From CAYJVP01 sp964373615 (GTDB lineage: Bacteria; Patescibacteriota; Patescibacteriia; UBA9934; GWF2-40-263), in assembly GCA_964373615.1 (NCBI GenBank), contig CAYJVP010000006.1, forward strand, positions 1 through 22,769: a stretch of DNA of 22,769 bases, read 5' to 3'. The notes under the pieces were generated by a model. That model saw only the letters and a program-made list of their open reading frames with translations. It was not told the DNA's origin and searched no databases. Positions 8,447 through 15,674 of the stretch are shown piece after piece. The position numbers and the translations under genes are program-made. Positions within the stretch are counted from its first letter, which is position 1. The number at the start of each line of letters is the position of its first letter.

Positions 8447-10253
8447 ATGGATCAATAGAGGGGCGATTGTGATCGCGCCTCTGTTGATTTTTGTCCTGTT
8501 TCTGGCTTTGCGCAGCAGCAACTCCGGTTTCACAACGGATCCGATCGGATCTGTTGTGAAACACGAGCCGTCTCAACCGACCTTTTCTATCGATGACATC
8601 GATGGGATTGAAGACGTCATCAATGCGGTTCAACGTGGAAAAGAGAACACGGGTGAAGAAGAGACGCGTGGAGCGGCGATTCACGCGGCGGTTCTCCCGC
8701 ACCACACCCTGGCGGCCGAGAAGCTTCTGGAGTTTTGGACACAGCTTGCCGCGTCCAACGATCCGTCCGTGATTGTGATCATTGGGCCGAATCATGAGAA
8801 TGCGGGCGAAGGACAGGTGCAAACGACACGCGGCGTCTGGTCATCTCCGTTTGGCTCTGTTGAAACCGACGATCGGCTCGTGGATCGTCTGATCTCCCTT
8901 CGCGCAGCATCAGAGGAGCCGGACTCTTTTGTGAATGAGCATGCGATCGGGACGCACATCTCATACATGGCGAGTCTCTTTCCAGGCACGCCCATTGTTC
9001 CCATTATCGCCAAATCAACGGCTGACGCGGACGCGGCGACCGCATTCGTTTCTGATCTCGAAGTGGTTTTGCCAGAAGACGCTCTCATCGTTGCGAGCAT
9101 TGATTTTTCGCATTATCTCGCCAAGGTCGTGACCGCTCAAAAAGATGAGGAGACGCTGGGTCACGCTGACGCGCGTCGATTTCGTGAGATCGAGCGGCTT
9201 GGATCAGACTATCTTGATTCGCCATTCGCGTTGATCACATACCTCGAGTGGAGTGACAGACGTGGGGAGGAGGTGGATTTTGTGTGGCATGGTTTCTCAC
9301 ACGATATTCTCGGTGACCCGTATGCGCCCGGGACGAGCTACCTTGTCTTTTTTACCTCACGGCCATCATCTTCACCACTCGTTCTTTCAGCGGTCGGTGA
9401 CATCATGCTCGGGCGTGCGGTTGGCGACAAGCTGACGCGCGTCTCCTTTGAGCAGGCCTTTGCCGCGGCTCGCGATCTTCTGGCGGGAAGCGATCTCACG
9501 TTCGGCAATCTCGAAGGGGTTCTCTCATCGACAACGGTTGAAAGCACGGCCGGCATTCCGCTCAAGGCCGATCCGGCGCGCGTCGATGCGCTCGCCTTCA
9601 TGGGGTTTACGTACCTTTCCGTTTCCAACAATCACAGCGGCGACTTCGGTCAGGCGGCATGGGAGGAGTCGATCGAGTATCTTCGCGACGCAGGAATCGT
9701 GCCGGTCGGGGGGTATCGCAATGACGGCGAGCCGGTCGTGGCAGCGGTGCAGGGAAGGAAGGTCGTCTTGGTCGCGTTTGAGAGTCTCATCCGTCCGCTG
9801 ACCGAAGAGATGGTCCGAGAGCAGATCGCGGAAGCTGTATCGCTCGGAGACGTCGTCATTGCTTCGTTCCACTGGGGCGTCGAATACCAACATGAGGCGA
9901 GTCCGAGCCAGGTCGCGTTCGCTCACGCAGCGATTGATGCAGGCGCGGATGTTGTGATCGGTCACCATCCACACGTGTTGCAGGGCATTGAACGCTATGG
10001 CGAAGGCCTTATTTTATACTCGCTTGGGAATTTCATTTTTGATCAGTCCGGAGAGGATCAAAACGAGTCGATGGTGGCTCGAATCATATGGGGTGATGAT
10101 GAGCGCACGGTTGATCTTTTGCCGATGCGGATTGAGGGGTCTCTCCCTCGTTTGGCCTCACAAGGTGAGCAGCAGGCGACACTCGATCGCCTCGCGTCTT
10201 GGAGCGAGGTTGAACTTCAGGATCACATACGGTCTGGCGAGGTTTACTGGTAA
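8391..10253 (+). CDS. Membrane-anchored fusion of Memo-like and CapA-like domains
   Basis: The 620-residue product starts with a basic stretch and one membrane anchor (about 27-41). Residues 90-300 match the Memo / AmmeMemoRadiSam system protein B fold, related to extradiol dioxygenases. The three metal-site histidine positions are visible: LPHHT (H104/H105), GPNH (H135) and DFSH (H241), plus EHAIGTHISY. Residues 330-600 match the CapA/PgsA metallophosphatase-like family, with GDIMLGR, NLEG, NNHSGDFG, FHWGVEY, GHHPHVLQG and YSLGNFIFDQ. CapA-type proteins act in poly-gamma-glutamate or capsule assembly; the substrate here is unknown. The start is uncertain. GTG 8391 overlaps the A2M gene by 56 nt and keeps the basic residues, while GTG 8469 has AGAGGGG 5 nt upstream but loses them. 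It is the last gene of the uvrC-sigma-A2M run. Confidence 0.87.
   Translation: MILNKTTVLLPRRSPSCRKWINRGAIVIAPLLIFVLFLALRSSNSGFTTDPIGSVVKHEPSQPTFSIDDIDGIEDVINAVQRGKENTGEEETRGAAIHAAVLPHHTLAAEKLLEFWTQLAASNDPSVIVIIGPNHENAGEGQVQTTRGVWSSPFGSVETDDRLVDRLISLRAASEEPDSFVNEHAIGTHISYMASLFPGTPIVPIIAKSTADADAATAFVSDLEVVLPEDALIVASIDFSHYLAKVVTAQKDEETLGHADARRFREIERLGSDYLDSPFALITYLEWSDRRGEEVDFVWHGFSHDILGDPYAPGTSYLVFFTSRPSSSPLVLSAVGDIMLGRAVGDKLTRVSFEQAFAAARDLLAGSDLTFGNLEGVLSSTTVESTAGIPLKADPARVDALAFMGFTYLSVSNNHSGDFGQAAWEESIEYLRDAGIVPVGGYRNDGEPVVAAVQGRKVVLVAFESLIRPLTEEMVREQIAEAVSLGDVVIASFHWGVEYQHEASPSQVAFAHAAIDAGADVVIGHHPHVLQGIERYGEGLILYSLGNFIFDQSGEDQNESMVARIIWGDDERTVDLLPMRIEGSLPRLASQGEQQATLDRLASWSEVELQDHIRSGEVYW
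8527..8562 (+). repeat. 36-nt palindrome inside the Memo-CapA gene
   Basis: Eighteen base pairs with no loop: GTTTCACAACGGATCCGA is followed by its reverse complement, with a single exception (8537/8552) that is a G-U wobble in RNA. It codes residues just after the membrane anchor. Confidence 0.9.
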
Positions 10254-10281
10254 TCAACCGATAGGAGATGTCAGGAAGGTT

Positions 10282-10313
10282 ATCCACACGTTGTGGATGA
10301 TTTTTTATTTTTT
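10282..10313 (+). terminator. Probable terminator after the uvrC-to-CapA gene run
   Basis: ATCCACA and TGTGGAT form a 7-bp stem around a 3-nt loop, followed by GATTTTTTATTTTTT. The stem is modest in GC, but the T-rich tail is long. The same bases form two inverted DnaA-box-like sequences (10280-10288 and 10292-10300), so an alternative reading exists. Confidence 0.55.
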
Positions 10314-10351
10314 CTCTCAAATTCGCGAAGAAAAAAATCTGGAATGAAGTG

Positions 10352-10380
10352 TTGACGCGTCCCATGAGGTGGAATAAAAT
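10352..10380 (+). promoter_or_regulatory. Sigma70-like promoter of mraZ
   Basis: TTGACG (10352-10357), a 17-bp spacer and TAAAAT (10375-10380). The predicted start near 10387 gives a leader of about 94 nt before the GTG at 10481. A second TATAAT at 10433-10438 lacks a matching -35 element. Confidence 0.75.
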
Positions 10381-10404
10381 GGCGATAGGTGGAAGAAAGT
10401 GGGG
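10370..10404 (+). promoter_or_regulatory. MraZ operator: four TGG boxes on a 10-bp phase
   Basis: TGGAA, TGGCG, TGGAA and TGGGG start at 10370, 10380, 10390 and 10400, exactly one helical turn apart. MraZ from other bacteria is known to bind TGGGN-type direct repeats with 5-nt gaps ahead of its own gene. The boxes overlap the -10 element and start point, which fits autorepression. One more in-phase TGGAA lies at 10340. Confidence 0.8.
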
Positions 10405-10480
10405 ATCTCGCCGAAGGCGGGGTGCTCACCTTTATAATCTTCGACGGCTCTTGAGCGAGTCATAATAAACCAGGCCTCCT

Positions 10481-10912
10481 GTGTTCATCGGTGAATATCA
10501 ACACACGATAGATGAGAAAGGGCGCCTGGCGATCCCGGTGAAGTTTCGAGGTGGCCTCAAAAAGGGCGCCGTGGTGACGCGCGGTCTCGACGCTTCTCTG
10601 TTCCTGTTCCCCAAGGAGGAGTGGGACAAACTCGCCGAGAAGTTGGCGGGCTTGCCCCTGGGGCAGTCCAACAGTCGTGCGTTCGCCCGACTCATGCTTG
10701 CGGGTGCAATGGACGTTGAGGTGGACAAACAGGGACGGATGGTGTTGCCGGAGTATTTGCGGCGCTACGCCGGGATCGGCAAGGACGTCGTTGTCGCCGG
10801 CTTGTACACGCGCCTCGAGATCTGGGATGCCGGGAAGTGGGCGCAGTACAAGAAGACCGCGGAGGATGATGCAGAACGCATTGCCGAGCAGCTCGGACAG
10901 CTCGGCGTCTAG
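10481..10912 (+). CDS. mraZ: Transcriptional regulator MraZ
   Basis: MraZ is the conserved DNA-binding regulator at the head of the division and cell wall cluster. The 143-residue product has the expected length and carries two SpoVT/AbrB-type modules: DEKGRLAIPVKFR (about 11-23) and DKQGRMVLPEYLR (about 82-94). It starts MFIGEYQHTID, the typical family N-terminus, here with a GTG. CCTCCT rather than a Shine-Dalgarno sequence lies upstream, so initiation signals are weak. Its predicted binding sites overlap its own promoter. rsmH begins 3 nt after the stop, as in most bacteria. Confidence 0.96.
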   Translation: MFIGEYQHTIDEKGRLAIPVKFRGGLKKGAVVTRGLDASLFLFPKEEWDKLAEKLAGLPLGQSNSRAFARLMLAGAMDVEVDKQGRMVLPEYLRRYAGIGKDVVVAGLYTRLEIWDAGKWAQYKKTAEDDAERIAEQLGQLGV

Positions 10913-10915
10913 CGT

Positions 10916-11797
10916 ATGGTCGAGCCTTCCCACGTGCCGGTCCTGCTCGACGACGTCCTGCGTTTCTTGGATCCAAAACCGGGAGAGTTCTTCATCGACG
11001 GCACCGTAGGTTTGGGAGGACACGCGAAAGAGCTTGTCGCGCGTGTGCTCCCCGGCGGCCGTTTGCTCGCCGTTGACCGTGATCAAGACAACCTTTCGCT
11101 TGCGAAAAAGCGGCTTGCCGCGCACGCCGACCGGGTTGTCTTCGTCCACGATTCGTTTGCTCATCTTGCCGCACAGGCCTATGCCCATGGTTTTTCTCAC
11201 GCTCGCGGAGTCCTCCTGGACCTGGGTTTCTCTTCGCATCACGTTGACGACCCGTCGCGCGGTTTCTCGTTTCAAACAGATGGGCCATTGGACATGCGCT
11301 ATGACCGCACCCAAGAGCTGACCGCGGAGGTTATCGTGAACGGGTGGACAAAGGAAGAGCTGGTGCGGATTTTCCGGGTGTACGGAGAGGAGCGGTTTGC
11401 CGCAAAGATTGCGGAGGCGATCGTGCGAGCACGACGAAGAGAGAGGATCATGACGACCCTCGCGCTTGCGGAACTCATCGCGTCGGTTCTCCCACGAAGA
11501 GGGAAGATCCATCCAGCGACACGCGTGTTCCAGGCGTTACGCATCGCGGTTAACGATGAGCTCGGGGAGATCGAGCGTGCCCTACCGCAAGCGCTTGAGG
11601 CGCTAGCGCCTGGCGGGCGCCTCGCGGTCATCTCCTTTCACTCCCTCGAAGATCGCGCGGTCAAACGATTTTTTAAACAACACGACGGCAAGGAGCTTAC
11701 GGTGTTGACCAAACACGTCGTGACTCCCACCGAAGATGAAATAAAACGAAATCCACGGGCGCGAAGCGCAAAATTGCGTGCGGTGGAAAAACGATAG
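10916..11797 (+). CDS. rsmH: 16S rRNA (cytosine-1402-N4)-methyltransferase
   Basis: RsmH (MraW) uses S-adenosylmethionine to methylate N4 of C1402 in the ribosomal P site. The 293-residue protein is close to the usual size. It shows HVPVLLDDVL at the start, the SAM-binding DGTVGLGGHA, LDLGFSSHHVDDPSRGFSF, DMRYD and the C-terminal VISFHSLEDRAVKRFFK. It follows mraZ by 3 nt. The last two codons (CGA TAG) are one copy of a 6-bp direct repeat that flanks the palindromic element downstream, so the stop codon lies at an apparent insertion boundary. The C-terminus is not disturbed. Confidence 0.96.
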   Translation: MVEPSHVPVLLDDVLRFLDPKPGEFFIDGTVGLGGHAKELVARVLPGGRLLAVDRDQDNLSLAKKRLAAHADRVVFVHDSFAHLAAQAYAHGFSHARGVLLDLGFSSHHVDDPSRGFSFQTDGPLDMRYDRTQELTAEVIVNGWTKEELVRIFRVYGEERFAAKIAEAIVRARRRERIMTTLALAELIASVLPRRGKIHPATRVFQALRIAVNDELGEIERALPQALEALAPGGRLAVISFHSLEDRAVKRFFKQHDGKELTVLTKHVVTPTEDEIKRNPRARSAKLRAVEKR

Positions 11798-11956
11798 GGA
11801 CCTCTGCGAAAGTCGCTTTCGATGCCGGAGGATTCCGGCTCAGGCGAAAAAGCCGCCGAGACCTGAAGCGTATCCGGAGGATACGCTGAAGGTTGAGAAG
11901 GCTTTTGCAGCCGAGCCGGGAGCCTTCCGGCGCGAAATGGACTTTTGCAGAGGTCC
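11798..11956 (+). mobile_element. MITE-like 159-nt palindromic element
   Basis: The whole 159 nt is one imperfect palindrome centred on 11877. The arms align end to end with no net gap and roughly three quarters of positions pair. The termini are perfect (GGACCTCTGC/GCAGAGGTCC), and the centre is an 8-bp hairpin, GCGTATCC-GGA-GGATACGC. CGATAG occurs directly on both sides (11792-11797 and 11957-11962), as a 6-bp target duplication would. No protein is encoded. Removing the element plus one repeat would rejoin the rsmH stop directly to the ribosome binding site of the FtsL-like gene. A structured operon RNA is the main alternative. Confidence 0.7.
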
Positions 11957-11968
11957 CGATAGGAGGAT

Positions 11969-12319
11969 ATGTCCAAATTTTCACAGACCATGTTTTCGTC
12001 CGTGCGGAAAACCGGCACGTTGATCCTTTCCTTGGGTCGCCACATGTTCCTGTTGAACCTTGTCGTGCTTGGGGCGGTCGTTCTGTTGGCCGTGTTCTTT
12101 ATCGTGCAGGTGAACCATGCGACGACAAAAGGGTACCGCATGCGCGATCTGGAAACGGAAATCAGCCGTTTGAAACTGGAGAATCAGAAGCTCGAGATCG
12201 AAGCCACGGAAGCGCGTTCGATGGCGTCCATTTCCGAGAAGGTGCAAATGTTGGGCCTCGTGAAATCGAATGCTCCGGTGTATCTGTCTGGCACGAACGC
12301 CGTCACGTTTCGCCGATAA
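11969..12319 (+). CDS. ftsL: FtsL-like cell division protein
   Basis: A 116-residue bitopic protein with a short basic cytoplasmic N-terminus, one membrane helix (about 27-49) and a coiled-coil stretch (about 55-88, MRDLETEISRLKLENQKLEI). This is the form of FtsL/DivIC, which bridge the divisome and activate septal wall synthesis with FtsB and FtsQ. Sequence alone does not separate FtsL from FtsB/DivIC; its place directly after rsmH favours FtsL. AGGAGG ends only 2 nt before the ATG, an unusually short gap. A terminator follows, so the usual downstream genes (ftsI, mur genes, mraY) are not in this operon. Confidence 0.78.
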   Translation: MSKFSQTMFSSVRKTGTLILSLGRHMFLLNLVVLGAVVLLAVFFIVQVNHATTKGYRMRDLETEISRLKLENQKLEIEATEARSMASISEKVQMLGLVKSNAPVYLSGTNAVTFRR

Positions 12320-12380
12320 ACCCGTCGCGATATCGGGAACGTCTCGACGTCGCGGAAGGAAAGACAAAAATCCAATAAAG

Positions 12381-12413
12381 AAAACCGCTCCTCGCCTGGC
12401 CTGGGGCGGTTTT
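12381..12413 (+). terminator. Rho-independent terminator after the FtsL-like gene
   Basis: AAAACCGCTCC pairs with GGGGCGGTTTT, with one G-T pair, around an 11-nt loop. The A and T runs on either side could let it act in both directions. It closes the mraZ-rsmH-ftsL unit. Confidence 0.8.
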
Positions 12414-12415
12414 CA

Positions 12416-12430
12416 TGCTAACATATACTC
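12416..12430 (+). promoter_or_regulatory. Possible extended -10 promoter, leaderless, for the ABC exporter
   Basis: TGCTAACAT is an extended -10 element ending 6 nt before the ATG at 12431, so transcription could start at the ATG itself. A second -10-like TATACT overlaps at 12424-12429. No -35 box or Shine-Dalgarno sequence is visible. Confidence 0.45.
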
Positions 12431-14200
12431 ATGACACGCATCTCCCTTCGTCAAGTGATCGATATGCTATGGCCTTCCATGCGAACCCTTTGGAAGTTTT
12501 TTCCGTTGTGTGTGCTCCTTGCTTTTGTTGGCGCGCTTTTCACCATTCTCGAGCCGTTTTTGTACGGGACGTTGATTGACACCATGATCGTCACACTGGG
12601 TTCGTCCGCACCCGTTTCCGAGACCTTTCGTCGGTTGGTTCCCTATCTTGGGGTTTGGGCCGTGGCGGTGCTCGGTGAGACCGCCGTTTCCGCGGTGCTG
12701 AATTATCAGGTGTGGTTGTTCGGCAACACGTCACAAGGCGTTTTTATGAAAGCCCTGTATGAACGAATGTTGTTTCTTGATATTCGACGTTTTTTCGAGG
12801 AGCGCGCGGGAGAGTTGTTGCGAAGATTCGATAACATGTGGGAGGCCTTGTGGATGCTGAATAGTTTTCTGCTGCGTGACGGTCTCGTATCCTTTTTTCG
12901 TCTAGGCCTTGGGCTTGGAGTCGGATTTTGGATGGACCCGCGCCTGACGTTTGTCATGTTGATCCCGGTGCCGATGGTCGTCGCGATCGGCCTTTTTAAT
13001 TTTCGATACACGGATCGCGAGCAGCATCATGTCCAAAAATATTGGGAAGAGATTAGCGGTCATGTCGGTGACAGCTTTATGAACATTGCCACGGTCAAAG
13101 GGTTTGTTGGCGAAACACGCGTGGTCAAACGGTTTTTCGAGCTGTTTCAAACCGCACTCGTCCACCAAACTCGTGTGAACCGCAAGTGGGCAACCGCAGA
13201 CGCAGGATTCGGCGGGGTCTATATTTTTGGTCGTCTGATCATTTTCATTTTCGGCGCGTGGTTCGTGCTTTCTGGATCGATGACGCTTGGAACGCTTATC
13301 ATGTTTCTTGGGATGAGTTCATTTGTGTTTGGATCTGTGCAACAGGTGATGTCGCAACTGCCAGAGCTTTCACGTCACCTGACACGGGTGCGGCGCATGG
13401 CCGAGACGTGGTACGAATCGCCAGATATTCAAGAGCTAAAGAAGCCGATGCGGATGAAGATCGTGAAGGGAAACGTGCAACTTGAGCATCTCTCGTTTTC
13501 TTATCGCAGCGGCTCGGAGGTGCTGCGCGACCTTTCGTTTCATCTTCCCGCGGGACAGACCTGGGCGGTCGTCGGTGAATCCGGCGCTGGCAAGTCCACA
13601 TTGACGCAACTTCTTGTGCGTTTTTACGATCCGACGGGTGGGCGCGTACTCATTGATGGGGTGGATATACGGAACATGGGGTTAAAACAGTTACGACTTT
13701 CCGTTGGGTTCGTGATGCAAGAGAACCTTCTTTTCAACGATACGATCATGAACAATATTCATTTTGGAAGACCTGGGGCGAAACGAGAAGACATCATCAA
13801 AGCCGCTCATCGCGCTCAAGCCCACGGATTTATTACCGAACTGCCAGATGGGTACGAAACACGGGTCGGGGAGCGCGGTATCAAACTTTCCGGCGGTCAA
13901 AAGCAGCGCATTGCCCTTGCGCGTGTCCTGCTTGCCGATCCTCCAATTCTCGTGTTGGATGAGGCGACCAGCGCCTTGGATTCAAAAACCGAGCATGAGC
14001 TGCAGGCGGCGCTGCGTGAGGTGATGAAAAATCGGACCACGCTTGTCATTGCTCACCGATTATCCACGGTGATGTCCGCAGACAATATCATCGTTCTTGA
14101 TAAGGGGCGCATCGTGGATCAGGGGACACACGCGGAGCTTGTTGCGCGCGGAGGGCTGTATAAGAAGTATTGGCAGATTCAGGCCGGAGGCTATGTTTGA
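12431..14200 (+). CDS. ABC transporter, fused permease and ATPase (exporter type)
   Basis: A 589-residue half-transporter of the MsbA/LmrA class. The N-terminal 320 residues are the six-helix membrane domain. The ATPase domain follows with Walker A GESGAGKST (about 382-390), a Q-loop glutamine in VMQENLLF, signature LSGGQKQR, Walker B ILVLDEATSALD and the H-loop IAHRLSTV. All catalytic residues are intact, so a homodimer should be active. The substrate is not determinable; lipids, glycolipids or peptides are usual. If the transcript is leaderless it starts at 12431; GTG 12455 is an alternative if the TATACT box is the true -10. It overlaps tgt by 8 nt. Confidence 0.93.
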   Translation: MTRISLRQVIDMLWPSMRTLWKFFPLCVLLAFVGALFTILEPFLYGTLIDTMIVTLGSSAPVSETFRRLVPYLGVWAVAVLGETAVSAVLNYQVWLFGNTSQGVFMKALYERMLFLDIRRFFEERAGELLRRFDNMWEALWMLNSFLLRDGLVSFFRLGLGLGVGFWMDPRLTFVMLIPVPMVVAIGLFNFRYTDREQHHVQKYWEEISGHVGDSFMNIATVKGFVGETRVVKRFFELFQTALVHQTRVNRKWATADAGFGGVYIFGRLIIFIFGAWFVLSGSMTLGTLIMFLGMSSFVFGSVQQVMSQLPELSRHLTRVRRMAETWYESPDIQELKKPMRMKIVKGNVQLEHLSFSYRSGSEVLRDLSFHLPAGQTWAVVGESGAGKSTLTQLLVRFYDPTGGRVLIDGVDIRNMGLKQLRLSVGFVMQENLLFNDTIMNNIHFGRPGAKREDIIKAAHRAQAHGFITELPDGYETRVGERGIKLSGGQKQRIALARVLLADPPILVLDEATSALDSKTEHELQAALREVMKNRTTLVIAHRLSTVMSADNIIVLDKGRIVDQGTHAELVARGGLYKKYWQIQAGGYV

Positions 14201-15281
14201 ACTTCTCAAAACAACGGGTTCTCTTCGTCACGGAAGACTGACCACGGCGCACGGCGTTCTCGAAACGCCCTGTTTCATGCCGATTGCCACAAAGGGTTCG
14301 GTGAAGACGCTCTCGGCCACAGATCTCGAAGCGCTTGGCGCACAGATGATTCTTTCCAACACCTATCACCTTCTTCTTCGTCCGGGGCTTGAAGGAATGA
14401 AGCGACTCGGAGGGCTTCATCATCTGATGGGATGGCAGAAGCCGATGCTTACGGACAGCGGTGGGTATCAGGTGTTCAGCCTTGCGAAGTTGAAAAAGAC
14501 AACCGAAGGGGGCGTGCAGTTTCAATCGCATCTCGACGGCTCGCCCATGACCTTGACTCCAGAGCTCTCGATACAGATGCAAGCCACGATCGGTTCGGAC
14601 ATCGCGATGCAATTTGACGATGTCGCTGCCGGCGACTCGACACGTGAGCGATATGAGGACGCAATGGAGCGCTCGCTTCGGTGGGCGAGGCGGTGCAAGG
14701 GGGCACACGAACAAGAACCCTCTCTTTTGTTCGGCATCGTGCAAGGCGGGACGCACGAGGATCTTCGAGAGCGTTCCCTTCGAGGTCTCCTCGACATTGG
14801 GTTCGACGGCTACGCCATTGGCGGACTTTCGGTCGGCGAAGCACGCGAGGACGCCTATCGCATCGCTTCGTTTGTGTGTGGGAAGCTCCCCGAAAACAAA
14901 CCGCGCTATTTCATGGGCGGGGGGATGCCGGAGGAGATCGTCCACTACGTGAAAAACGGCGTGGACCTGTTCGATTGCGTCTTACCAACACGAAACGCGC
15001 GGCATGGCACGCTGTTCGTGTGGAAACAACCGCCCGAGTCGTGGGACCCTTTGCGAGGATCCGAAAACTTTTACGAGCAACTTCACATCGAGAACGAAGC
15101 CTGTGCGTTTCTCGACGAACCGCTTGACCCTCACTGCGATTGCCAGGCCTGTGCCACGACATCTCGCGCATACCTTCGGCTTTTGTTTCAAACACACGAA
15201 ATACTGGCCCTCCGATTGGCCACGCTTCACAACGTGCGTTTTTATTTGCGGCTCATGGAAAGAATCCGCGCGGTGCGCTAA
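14193..15281 (+). CDS. tgt: tRNA-guanine transglycosylase
   Basis: Tgt exchanges guanine-34 for a queuosine precursor in GUN-anticodon tRNAs. The 362-residue protein carries TDSGGYQVFSL (about 87-97), the GIVQGG loop, the nucleophile region LFDCVLPTRNARHG (about 257-270) and the zinc site C-D-C-x-x-C with a distal histidine in TLHNVRF (about 316-346). I chose ATG 14193 because MFELLKTTGSLRHG matches the family start and GGAGG lies 2 nt upstream; the frame stays open upstream to 14097 but only within the ABC gene. It overlaps the exporter by 8 nt. No other queuosine genes are in the window, so salvage or synthesis elsewhere is inferred. Confidence 0.95.
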   Translation: MFELLKTTGSLRHGRLTTAHGVLETPCFMPIATKGSVKTLSATDLEALGAQMILSNTYHLLLRPGLEGMKRLGGLHHLMGWQKPMLTDSGGYQVFSLAKLKKTTEGGVQFQSHLDGSPMTLTPELSIQMQATIGSDIAMQFDDVAAGDSTRERYEDAMERSLRWARRCKGAHEQEPSLLFGIVQGGTHEDLRERSLRGLLDIGFDGYAIGGLSVGEAREDAYRIASFVCGKLPENKPRYFMGGGMPEEIVHYVKNGVDLFDCVLPTRNARHGTLFVWKQPPESWDPLRGSENFYEQLHIENEACAFLDEPLDPHCDCQACATTSRAYLRLLFQTHEILALRLATLHNVRFYLRLMERIRAVR

Positions 15282-15293
15282 ACTAATGTTGAT

Positions 15294-15674
15294 ATGCCCA
15301 CATCCGGGCCTCTTATTGCGCTCCAATATTTTTTCGTCGACATCGTGGGCGGCATTCTTCAGTTTCCGCTGTGGTGGTACACAAGAGGGTTTGTGGGGAT
15401 GGCAAACTGGGCCGTGGGTTCCGTAAAAAATCAAGCGAGGAATCTCGGCCTGACGATCTGGATCAAAAATTTGTTTGTGCCTATGTATGGCACGGCAGAC
15501 ATGACCGGCAAGCTCATCAGTTTTTTTCTTCGCGTGGTGATCATTACGGCCCGATCCATCGCGCTTGGCGTGTGGGTTCTTGTCGTTTGTCTCGTGGTCG
15601 CGGGTTACCTCATCTCTTTGCCTCTCGCCCTCCTCGGTACCCTTTATCATCTGATGAGCGGAGGGTTCCTATGA
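15294..15674 (+). CDS. Small membrane protein paired with the Clp-like ATPase
   Basis: I cannot name this 126-residue protein. It has two likely membrane regions: one near the N-terminus (about 8-30, containing FPLWWYTRG) and a strong one near 80-108 (VVIITARSIALGVWVLVVCLVVAGYLISLPLALLG in part). A conserved-looking linker (NLGLTIWIKNLFVPMYG) lies between them. It starts 12 nt after tgt without a clear ribosome binding site; a TAAACT box just upstream might drive a near-leaderless transcript. Its stop overlaps the start of the Clp-like gene as ATGA, and its last codons carry the GGAGG used by that gene. Tight coupling suggests it is a membrane partner of that ATPase. Confidence 0.8.
   Translation: MPTSGPLIALQYFFVDIVGGILQFPLWWYTRGFVGMANWAVGSVKNQARNLGLTIWIKNLFVPMYGTADMTGKLISFFLRVVIITARSIALGVWVLVVCLVVAGYLISLPLALLGTLYHLMSGGFL

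Noticed and set aside
10433..10438. Perfect TATAAT upstream of mraZ
   Set aside because: No -35 element at 16-18 bp and no extended -10 TG. The TTGACG/TAAAAT pair upstream is better and is overlapped by the operator boxes.
11638..12141. Minus-strand frame whose translation resembles the plus-strand frame across 11797-11957
   Set aside because: The similarity arises because the DNA is a palindrome, so both strands read alike. It is not evidence of a coding gene.
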